From NCBI GenBank assembly GCA_017354895.1, contig CP071493.1:1984001-2048000 (forward strand): a stretch of DNA of 64,000 nucleotides. Reading direction: 5' to 3'. The position numbers and the translations under genes were made by a program. This stretch comes from Podospora comata. Lineage: Eukaryota > Ascomycota > Sordariomycetes > Sordariales > Podosporaceae. This document shows, in pieces, positions 54,559 through 64,000 of this stretch. Numbering within the stretch: position 1 is the stretch's first letter; every line of letters begins with the position of its first letter. Below the pieces are notes generated by a model, which had not been told where the DNA came from, searched no databases, and saw only the letters and a list, made by a program, of their open reading frames with translations.

Positions 54559-57358
54559 CTTTTCTCTGAATCCGCTTACTCAGTCCTTCATCGCGTGGCG
54601 TTTTGGGTGGCGTACGGGAGACGAAAAGCACAAAGAAGGTTGATATTCTGCAAGTTGATCGCAATTCTTCTTCACGCCTCCACTTCGGTTGATCTGTTCG
54701 GCATTGCTCGGCGTTCTGGTCTCTACTGTCGTTTGCTTTGCTTTGATCGCGTTTCTGGGCATGCTTATGACACATGGGGCGCGTGAGCGGAAGGGAAATG
54801 AAATGGAAATGGCTTCTTTCGAGTCTGTTTTCTCTTTTCGTTCTGAGTTCTCTCTTTTCTGTTTTTCTTTTACTCTCTTTCTGCGAAGTCTTTCAGCGGC
54901 TATCCAGCAGTTTAGCCCAAGGTGGAAGGGGGGAAGGGCGGTATTTCTTCAGAACTCTCTTTGGAGATTTATCATCTTCATTAGGATTTCATTCTAGGGT
55001 GATATTCCCCCACCACAGCCTCTTTGTTTTTTCTTTCAACTCATGGATATGGGAAAAAGATGGACTGGTATACTCTTTTACTGGTTTTCTTTCTTTGCTC
55101 TTTTCTGCGAGGGGAACTGGAGAGAAAAAAGTTGAGGGGGGACTTGGGTCGATTGATTTGGGGCATCTTTGTCCTTGACTGGCTGCTTATGGGTTCCGTT
55201 TTATTAGCAAGAGAGACTCTGATAACTTTTTGTTTTTTCTGCAATTGACATTCGGTCATAAGCTGCTTTTGATATTTTGCTTGCGTGTTTTGTGAGTGCT
55301 TTTGCTTGATGCTTGTGTGCATGTGCCTTTGCGTTGTGTCTTAGGATGTTTGCGTCCTTTGCGGAGGGTTGGATATCGTCTCGAGAGCATAGCGTGACGG
55401 TGTTGGGCGTCTAATGGGATGTCTTGGATTGGGGGAGCTGGAGTCTTGGAGTAATGGTGTTTTGGTTGGTTGCTAGGCCAGGGGGGCATTGGCGCCTGTG
55501 TTGGAACGACTTTGAAGACTCAGGATAGGGGTGAAGAGCTTTGAAGAGTTGGCTGTGACGGGTTGCTCTTCAGCCCTTTGACCCACCGATGACCTCTCAA
55601 CAAATTTGGACGAAAGACGGCGAACAATCATGGCCGAAAACCTCGGTGATGAACAGCTTTCGACGAAACCTCATGACACTTTACGTCTCTCTTTTGGCTT
55701 ATAATGAAACATGAGCAACACGAAAAACCAGAAGGAACACAACAAAACAACAGCAGAACAAAGGTGGATTTAAGCCGGGAGCAGAGAGAGCGTATCAACA
55801 AGCAGCAACAACCCGACGTTATTCTGGAAAAAACCGTGCCAAGGAATGGTCGACAATCTGGAATATAAGCACGTTGACGATGGGAGTCACCGGGCATCTT
55901 AGCAGCAGGTTTGAGCGTGGAGGGTTCAAGATTCGTTTGATCTCGTCGCGGCTTTTCTTGTCAGGATACCCCCCCATCAGACGACGGGGCGTTGTTGGGC
56001 TTGCATACTCCCTACCTATACCCCGTTTGCTGGTAGCATCCTGGTGGATCGTGGTGCCTGGGAGCCTTTTGGCGATGGCTTCAGCTTCGTTAGTTGATTA
56101 GCCTGTTTGGTCTCTTCATGCGGCTATGTTTGTTTTTAGCAAAGGTACTTTGGATTGCTGGGTGGCTGGATCGGCTTGGTATTGGTGTTGGTGGTTGTCT
56201 GCTAGGGCTGTAATTGATACCACGACCGGTGTGGCTTGGTGGAATTGTGATCAACTTGTGGAAGGATTTGGAGTATATGCACAATAGAAAATATAGAAAG
56301 CTCTCTTGCGTGTTTTGACAGATCAGCATGGATTGGCCGGTGTTGCTTGGCTCTGAGACGGGACTCTGGGACGCGACTGCCGGTCTGGCTGTGTGTCTCT
56401 GTTGGCATTCCTGGGTTTGATGAGTAACTGGGCCTAATGGCTTTGCTTACCGGACCTGATATAGCAACCTTCATTCACGTTGGTGACCGGTAAAGGTAAC
56501 CGGATGGCAGGGGCGAGAGGGTAGTTCGGGTACACACCAGGAACACGTGGTCAGTTGTCATGAAGAATATTTGACGGCCATGCTGGGGTCCTAGTTGACT
56601 CAAAACGCTGAGGCTATGCGATGACTGACCCAGCTAGGTACCTCTTATTGCATCGACATGGAGGGCAAGCTCAGACGCCTTGGATAGACCCCAGCTGGAG
56701 TCGTCCTGTGTCTATGATGGACGAAGTCGCTGGGTTGGAGTACATAAGGTTTGGAAGAAACACCTTGTTGCTGATATGCCGCACTATATGGTGATCAAGC
56801 AGCTGGGTACTCGCATTTGCTTGTGTTCTTTCATGTGCTAGCATGTGGACAGGTAGCCCGGGGGCTGTATCCGTGTTATAAGCAGCCATGAACGCCATTG
56901 GCATCCATTCCTTTTCGTACCTCCGGCGGTTAGTATAAGACTTCGAAGTCTCATACACTTGAGGTCGGCGAGATGAAACAACTCTGTGTCACTGTTAGCT
57001 TTAGACTGACTGGTTACAGGGAGTCTGGCCTGGGTGAACAGAGGCAAAATGAAAAAGACGGGAAAGCAAAGAGACAAAGGAAAACGGCTTGCAACGAAGG
57101 CCGAGGCTGCAGGCAACAGGTACGGCATTAAAGTGATTACGTGTCGGTACATGGTGCAATCAGACAGGCTTCACGGGTGAGTTGATACCTGGTATCTAGA
57201 TAGCCTACGTGGGGAGAATTGTTGGCCTAATAAGGGCATGAGAAAGAGAATTGGTACATGCAATGGTCGTGCCTTTGACAATCAAGGTTGACAAGGTGTT
57301 TATAAGTGAGATTCAAGCTATCAACATACTCTAGCCCCAGACTCTGCATCAAAACCAA
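54559..57358. other. 3' region of the Nam8-like gene and intergenic DNA
   Basis: The first 700-800 bp are T-rich and probably 3' UTR. After that I see only short unrelated frames on both strands and no gene. Confidence 0.5.
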
Positions 57359-57470
57359 ACCGTTTAGAGGAGGTAAAAGTCGTAATAAGGTCTCCGTTGG
57401 GGAACCAGGAAAGTGACCATTAAAGAGTTGCAAGACTCCGCCAAAACCATCTAACATCAACCCGCCGACA
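57359..57470 (+). pseudogene. Diverged fragment of the 18S rRNA 3' end and ITS1 start
   Basis: The stretch CGTTTAGAGGAGGTAAAAGT, then CGTAATAAGGTCTCCGTTGG, matches the conserved end of fungal 18S rRNA. The usual versions are TTTAGAGGAAGTAAAAGTCG and TAACAAGGTCTCCGTTGG, with changes mainly of the transition type. The following ACCATTAAAGAGTTGCAAGA and CCAAAACCATCTAACATCAA resemble the 18S terminus and the first bases of ITS1 of Sordariales. No further 18S, 5.8S or 28S is seen on either side. So this is an isolated rDNA scrap, about 110 bp, in single-copy DNA. Confidence 0.8.
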
Positions 57471-60400
57471 GCGTGTCATGGGCAGCAGAAGGTGAAAATG
57501 CCATCGTAGTCTGCGACACTGCCGCCATATTGTCACCTCCGAAGGCAACTCAACCGACGGTTGGCGACGGCGACAAACCAGTCGACGACCGGGTCATGTG
57601 GCACCAAAAGGACATCTTACTCACAGGGTGGGCCGGGCTGTCTGAGCTAGGACAACCTGTTGAAGAGTGCAGTTGACGGCTGCGCGGGTGTGATGGGCGC
57701 CGAGTGTGTCACCGCGCATAGGCCGTGTTATCGTGGGCGTCCTGATGCATCGAGTTTCGGAAGATCTCATTGTCCCGCCTGAAGATATCCAGAAATTGCT
57801 GGCTTGTCTGAGATCTTCGTGGTACTGAACATGGGGCTTTGGAGCCATCGGGGCACTCGCGGAGAAAATCAGATTTCCAACCCCGCCTGGGCAGACCACG
57901 CCTGCGAGGCTCAGACCCGTAGGCGACCAAGACGCTAACATGTGGGAGGAATGCTGGCTGCTGTCCCCAACACAAGCCCGGGGCTTGATGGCTGAAATGA
58001 CGCTCAGACAGGCATGGCCCGTTGATCATGGCCTGCTTCTTTTTATATTCAGGCGCATCCGGCCTGTCCTCGGGGCGCACAGGTGTGACACCACCAGGCG
58101 CAATGCCCGCCCCCCAACCCCTGCCGCTGTTTTTCTTGAGCCGAAAGTACTTTACCCCTTTGGGTCTTTTGGATTAGGCTGTACCGGTTCTCGTATTGTT
58201 GTCATGTATGCCATTAATACCTCCGGGAGGGGGCAAGCAAAGGATGACTGACGACATTTGCTCGAGGAGGACCTGGGAATGAACCATGCGATCAGCTGTA
58301 TACGAAGAATGATAACAGAGCACAAGTGACAAAATGACATACGGGAGCCTTCATCAAAATCGGACCATTCACGATTCAAGCCTCCGGCAAGCGAAGGATA
58401 CACACTGTCTTGCAACCAAGTCATTTCCCGTCTCCGCAACTCCATATCCGTAACGAGATATTTGCTGTGAGTGAGCCGACATCCACAGATGTCCATCAGA
58501 GGCTGTAAAGGCGACTTCCGCATATGTTGAAGTGTCATGTTCAGGAGCCATGACGACCAGTCTCGAAATATTGACAGTGACGGAACTAAGAGCCAACAGG
58601 ACGACGAATATGGCGATATTGGAAGTTTCCTCGGCCCCCCAGCTCGGATCGAGATCCCTACAACAGGTTTTCACACCCACGTTACCGGAATATCTTTGCG
58701 GTGGTTCGTGAGACCGATCGGTTGGCTGGCATGGTGCGATGATCCAAGGTTGTTTGCATGTTGAGTAGCCAATAGCACGACAATCTTGAAAGAGTCGTCA
58801 AGCGAAGCATGTGCTCAATGTTGATAACACACCGAAAGTGGCTTTTTTGACCAGGATGTCCAGCCTGAAGTCACCGAGACATGGCTCATGGGAAGCTTCT
58901 CAGTGGGCATGGCGAGCTTTGTGAGGCGCTAACTGTAAAGCATGTGCATCTCCTACACTTCTGTGTTTTCGAGAAACCCGGGACTCGCTGCTCACGACTC
59001 CCATCAATCCACCTGCCCAAGGCCCTCTCAACGGCTCTCACACCACGGCTTGCGACAGCTATCAATCAATCCACTCGCCCAGGGCCCTCCTGACTGCCCT
59101 CCCAACTGGAAGCTGTGGGCAAAGGTGGCGCTATTGATGATGTGTGGAAGAGAAGGTAGGGGATGATGGTGGCTCAGACTGGAAGATGAAGAAGATCAAG
59201 ACAGTGAGCCTGTGCCCAGGCCTCAGAAGAGGCGCCGTGATGCTCTGAAAAGGCTGGTGGTGCTTTGGCGGGTAGGTCTCCTGGGAGATGGGCTAAGTGG
59301 TTGATTAAGAATGTATATGTGGTCCCTTTCGTTTGACCACGGTGCCTTTCTCCCCCATCGTATGCTTATGGGCGGACCTGGGTCGGATCGCACACCAGGA
59401 AAGGACAGATGGATAGCAACTTGTCCAGATATGGAACGCCGGAGTATGATGTCCAGAGCAAGGTCATTTGGCCTGTCGAGTGGCTGGGCTCATAGGTTGC
59501 TAGCGGGAAGCAACGTTGGTTTTTCCCTGCTGCTTTTGCCTGTATATCAAACAGGACCAGGTCCCGGTTATCATGTTTGAAGCCCTCACTTCGAAAGTTG
59601 CCTTCTGAGAGACAAACTGAAGAACTGACGTATGAAAAAGCGAGCCATGTCGTATTGTCCAAATATTGGAGCCCCTGGTCGCCCCCCAACATGCCAGACT
59701 GTAAGTTTTCGTGGTGATTGGCAAGCTGGTATCTGTATGGAACTATGAAGTGCGGTTAGTAAGGAGTTTGCACCACTTCATGATGGTATGAAAAAGATGG
59801 AAAGATGATGACTTCTGCAACCAACGTGAGGCCGAAAATGTCCAAGACATATACGAAGCAATCAAATCAAGCGATGAAGAAAGACAAGAGAAAGAAGAGA
59901 AAGAAACGAAATGACCAAAGAGAAGGCCAGTAGTAGAAAAGCAAAGGCTAGAGCCTAGAATGCGAGGAGAGATACTAACTCGAGTAGGGCCTACATTGGG
60001 ACGCCATGATCTCGGTGCTCTGTTGTTTGATGAACAGGAAGGCTTGACAGGCCGTGGGTGGGAGATGGCTGGCCCAACCTCTTAGGCAGATGCTGAATCG
60101 ATGGGAAGGCGTGCTGGGGAGTGTATTGATAGTCCCCACCACTGCTCGCAATGTGTGACAGTGTGTTGTGAGTGTGGGAAAAATGATTGAGCAACATCGT
60201 TCTACTTGCAGTCTTCTCAGAGACCACGATGATGTCTGTCGTGCTTGTGTGATGGTCTCAGCCAACCGAGGTAGCTCGATGGGCACCCTATCAAAAACTG
60301 GTTATGATGGAATGAAGGCTATGAAGACCATAAGTCGGGGGACACAGTATCTGCTGGATACTGGCTGAACGCCTTCAAGTCGGAGTAGATGCCTGACCTT

Positions 60401-60870
60401 TGTGATGTCTTCTCCGTCGTTTACCCCGTATCTTAGGGAACGGCTCCTTGTCGGTCGAAGACCCGAAGTGTGATTACGGTAGTCCAGTAACTGAAGTTCT
60501 TGTAACCTGCAAAAACTTGTCCCACCGTTGAGCCTTTCCCACAGTCTAAGTCCACGGAGCTTGACACGGTTGACAACGCTGGCTGAAGTTGGACCCTCAT
60601 TGTCAACAAGAGTGGCGCGGAATGTAAAGACACGGACAACTTACTCGACGCAGGTACCTTGAGTGGCCAGCACATCCTTCTTACTCGAATTTTCCTGATG
60701 AGACATCGTCTCTCGAGGGGGCTTTGATGTAATATATCAGGATCTGGAGTGATAACAGAACGTCAGAAGGCGTGCTCGGCGATGGAGATAAGGGGGAGGA
60801 CCAACCTTCTTGGTGGGTCGTCGAGCCTTCTCAGGTAACCTTGAGTCCGGCAAAGCTCACCAGTGTAAAT
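57471..60870. other. Gene-free region
   Basis: About 3.4 kb with no supported gene. Frames on both strands are short and lack domains. A purine-rich stretch at about 59150-59240 reads E/D/K-rich but has no start, no splice support and no neighbours. Confidence 0.45.
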
Positions 60871-61406
60871 CCTCCTCTTTAGTTATTACCCCTTCCTGGG
60901 CCTTGTTGAGTCGGTTGGCGTCCATGAAGAAAACACATCCTCCTCTTGAGGTATTACCCCTTCTTGGGCCTTCTTGAATCGGGTTGAGTCCATGAACATA
61001 GAGACCCTCCTCTTAAAATATTACCCCTTCCTGGGCCTTCTTGGATCGGTAATACGGTCGTGGCCCATGAATACACTCCCTCCTCTTAAGTTATTACCCC
61101 TTCTTGGGCCTCCTTGAATCGGTAATACGGTTGCGGTCCATGAATACACACCCTCCTCTTGAGTTGTTACCCCTTCTTGGGCCTCCTTGAATTGGTAGCT
61201 CGGTTCGAGCCCATGAAGAAAGATCATCCATCTCTTGAAGTATTACCCCTTCTTGGGCCTCCTTGAATCGGTCGAATGCTCGTGACCCATGTTACATGTC
61301 CTCCTCTTGAGTTATAACCCCTTCCTGGGCCTCCTTGAATCGGTTTGTATGTCCGAGCAAGCACCCTCCTCTTGAGTTATTACCCCTTCCTGGGCCTCCT
61401 TGATTC
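60871..61406. repeat. Interrupted minisatellite, eight units of 65-76 bp
   Basis: Eight copies of a conserved 40-45 bp core (CCTCCTCTTGAGTTATTACC then CCTTCCTGGGCCTCCTTGAA) begin at 60871, 60939, 61006, 61079, 61152, 61228, 61300 and 61365. They are separated by 20-35 bp stretches that are less alike. The spacers nevertheless often share CGGTAATACGG or GCCCATGAA, so the true unit is about 72 bp with a fast-changing part. Spacing is not a multiple of three, so the array is not one protein repeat. It is not a CRISPR array: the host is a eukaryote, there are no cas genes and the spacers are related. Confidence 0.93.
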
Positions 61407-64000
61407 CCATGAGGTCTTCGGGGATCTCATGGTCAACTTGGCCTGGATCGGGCCTCGGAGACAGGCAAATGGAGGGATGTCTTGGAGGTAATGCTACAGG
61501 TGGCATGTCAGTGGATGTACTTGTGTGGGTGGCTTTCAGCATCTGATAGGCGAGGAGACTGACGATCAGGGAGTGGGTTGCAACGCCAACAACCTGGGCT
61601 TGATCATTGACAAGATGATGAGAGTAGGCAGAACACTCAACGCAAGATGAGCCAAAGATTGGAAGAAGACGAAGAAAAACACGAATATTTGTGGCCACAG
61701 AAAGTGATTTACCAAAAAAAGTCAGAATATCTCGGCAGAAGTGGCTCAACAAACAAAGTTTCGACAGGTGTTAGAGTCAAAACACAAGAAAGATCCGCAG
61801 TCCTGCGGTAGGGCGACCTCGCAGCCTCCAACTCCCCCCTCGTCTCGGCATCTCCAAGCCTTCCTCACTGAATCTTGCTCGGCTCCGCCCTCCCAGAGTG
61901 ACCAGAAGCGGGTACAAGTGACAAGATCGAGCATAGTTCAATGGAAGGCGGGTACGTTCTGTTCAGCATTACACACGCTCCTTCCCCATCCATCCCCTCG
62001 CTGCCTTGGACACCGTTCCCTTACAACGTATCAACTCACTCTGCCTAGCTCTGGACCCCTGAGGGACTCCACTCTAAGAAGCTGAAGGTCTAAAAGGCGG
62101 GTACGTTGCGTCCCTTGATGACCAACCTATCCGCTTTCCTCTTTCAGTTTCAAAATCCCCGCCTGGCCTTCACTTATTCGATGCAGGGGTAAGTTGTTGA
62201 GAGAGCCAGGCGGTCAAAGCTTAAGTAAGGGAGCGGAATGGTCCGGAGACAGGCGGATACCTCCTTGTGCAGTTGAAATTTATGCCGAGAGAAAGAGGGC
62301 AGCGAAGAAGGAACAGTCATGCCCGTCAAGGACTTGGTAGGCATCTGACATGTGAACCTGCATATATCACAACATCCAAGGCAATAAATGGCAAGCAACA
62401 TGTCACAAGTTGATTTTGAAAGAAAGCGGCAGACAAGGACTGCTTTTTTCTTTGATTTTCTGGCTCGAATGACGGTTCCAATGGCCAAACTGACCCGGGG
62501 GCAGGATGGAGCTGGACGGGACGAATCGATTCATGTCCGAATTTAGTCATCACGAGAATTCTGTGATGTGTAATGTAACAAAATATGAGGAGCCTCTGTC
62601 AAAGTGCTCTTTTTTGAAATCAGTGTTTGGAGGACGCTCAAGTGCTCTTTGTTGTGAAGCGGGAACCCACGGAGCTCACCACCTTGCAGATTGAATTCAC
62701 GAAGCAGCCCTAGGCCCACCTCATGCGAGAGTGCTTCAGGTCATGACGGTCGGTAGTCGTTTGTTCGGTTACTTGCGTTCCAAGGAGTCAATTTCTTTAA
62801 GGTCACGTTCGTTGCCAAACCGAGGTAATGTGTTGAGATTCCTTTCATATCGTGTAAAAGAGTTTGGTCAGCTGGAAAGTCCTTCACCACTTTCTCATAC
62901 ATGCAACCACACGCACAGCTAGACATGTCTCATTAACACTCCTAGCGCTTATAATGTAAATGGGTTTTAAGAACAGATGACATCTGCAATGTGGTTTTGT
63001 ACATAGGTATCAAATGAGAAGTTGATGAAGAGCAGTTAATTCATGACTTAAAAGGGTTAGGGTTAGACATGGGAAAGACCAGTGCACAGGAAATCGACAA
63101 ACTTTTGAAGCATATCTTCTTCCAAATCCATAGTATGGATTTTTGTCTTGTTAATGTTTGTACGAACAGGCCATCAGACATCGATCCATTCATCTGTTTT
63201 TATCTTGGCATCTGAAGTACCAAGACATGATCGTGATAAACTTCGATGACGTCGGATGCAACATCAAGCCAGAAAAGGTTGTTCCATGGTTGAGCCACTA
63301 TTATTTCCGGGTGGCATATTCGATGTGGGATGCCGATGAAGAATCCTACATCTCGCACTCTCTGGGTATCATCATTCCGAGACCGATATTGTTGTCACAC
63401 ACATATCAACGTGGTGTTATCCCCGGAATTCTGAACGGTAGCTGCTGGAGCATGCCGGCACGGGTGTCTCATTTGATTGTTGAACTCGATCCACATCTCC
63501 TGAGGTAAGAAAAAAACTTGTCATCTAAGGTATGGAATATCAGGCCTCCATCGGTCTTCTATCACTGAAATATTATTCCGAGCCAACAAGCATCATGCGC
63601 TGGCTATGTGTCATACTCCAATCCGGGGCCTGGCGGGTTTCAAGGCCGAATCCTTTGATGCCAAGCCACTTATGGAAGCCTGGCGCCAACAGATCAGTGA
63701 GGTCACTGGTGACCAGTGACAAGTTGGTGCTGTGCCCCATATCCCCTCGCCAAAGCACCGCATTGCCCATCATGAACCCGACGTACTGAAATCCGCCTTT
63801 GCCGGACCTATCCCATGACATAGCATCTCCCAGACTCCAAGCCAGTGAAAAACAAAACCTCTTCCCTTTCCTTTCTTCAACTGCCAGTTGCTGGCATCTG
63901 TTTTCTGCCAATTACTCAAGTCTATTTTGCTGGCCCCGCTTTCTTCAAACATTTCGTCAGATATATCTAGGCAGGTTTGGTGGTACGATGGTCGATGAGG
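61407..64000. other. Gene-free region to window end
   Basis: No supported gene. The most open frame is 63158-63508 on the plus strand, about 116 codons but without an early ATG and with no recognised domain. A telomere-like motif lies at 63053-63066. Confidence 0.45.
63053..63066. promoter_or_regulatory. Telomere-like repeat motif
   Basis: AGGGTTAGGGTTAG, two and a third units of the telomere repeat, occurs in non-coding DNA. It could be a telobox or a small interstitial telomeric trace from break repair. No gene start is recognised nearby. Confidence 0.4.

Noticed and set aside
57300-57600. Whole rDNA unit
   Set aside because: Only about 110 bp match; no 5.8S, 28S or further 18S sequence is visible on either side.
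60871-61406. CRISPR array
   Set aside because: The core/spacer look is there, but the DNA is eukaryotic, spacers share words with each other, unit length varies from 65 to 76 bp and no cas genes exist.
61021-61752. Protein with repeated EAQEGV-TQEEG motif on the minus strand
   Set aside because: The motif comes from the minisatellite core, but repeat spacing shifts the frame between units, so no continuous repeat protein exists.
63158-63508. 116-codon plus-strand frame
   Set aside because: It begins at TTG, lacks an early ATG, has no domain and no leader; kept only as a remark in the region entry.

Overview
This is a piece of filamentous ascomycete nuclear DNA, most likely from a Sordariomycete (Sordariales-like). 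The evidence is short (about 50-130 nt) GT-AG introns with CTAAC-type branch points, A-poor and pyrimidine-rich 5' leaders, families typical of moulds, and one strongly AT-rich island that looks like repeat-induced point mutation (RIP). No bacterial operons, phage or CRISPR genes are present.

Layout, left half. An MFS transporter of the allantoate-permease type (720-2391, +) is followed by 3.3 kb without a convincing gene. Next come a 64-residue Cys-rich protein gene with one intron (5663-5943, +), a decayed proteinase-K-like subtilase (6957-8044, -), a dynamin-like GTPase (8523-11042, -), a YjjX-type non-canonical purine NTP phosphatase (11834-12418, +), a Csc1/OSCA-type channel with a concealed last exon (13094-15909, +), NAD-isocitrate dehydrogenase subunit 1 (17250-18602, -), an intron-containing tRNA-Lys(CUU) (19476-19562, -), an unrecognised protein (19643-20692, -), a two-repeat unrecognised protein (21427-22402, +), a small secreted protein (23463-24092, +) and a GCK-III kinase (25525-27724, -).

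Middle. A 1.87 kb AT-rich island bounded by 39-bp inverted repeats (28679-30544) carries two 180-bp direct repeats of normal base composition. To its right lie a UBX-domain Cdc48 adaptor (32254-33870, -), whose frame stays open for about 107 codons past its stop, and the proteasome adaptor Ecm29 (35052-40978, -).

Right half. From 41 kb the window is almost empty. About 11 kb without a supported gene leads to a Nam8-like three-RRM protein (53084-54558, +) with a 541-nt leader intron, a NAGNAG acceptor and a last exon made of the stop codon. Another 9.4 kb follows, holding a diverged fragment of the 18S/ITS1 rDNA junction (about 57359-57470), an eight-copy interrupted minisatellite (60871-61406) and a telomere-like motif (63053-63066).

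The genes are mainly housekeeping and do not form a cluster. Two shared themes are protein quality control (the UBX Cdc48 adaptor beside the proteasome adaptor Ecm29) and mitochondrial or nucleotide metabolism (IDH1, YjjX-like). All gene models were built by reading splice sites by eye. Names rest on remembered family signatures, not on database searches.
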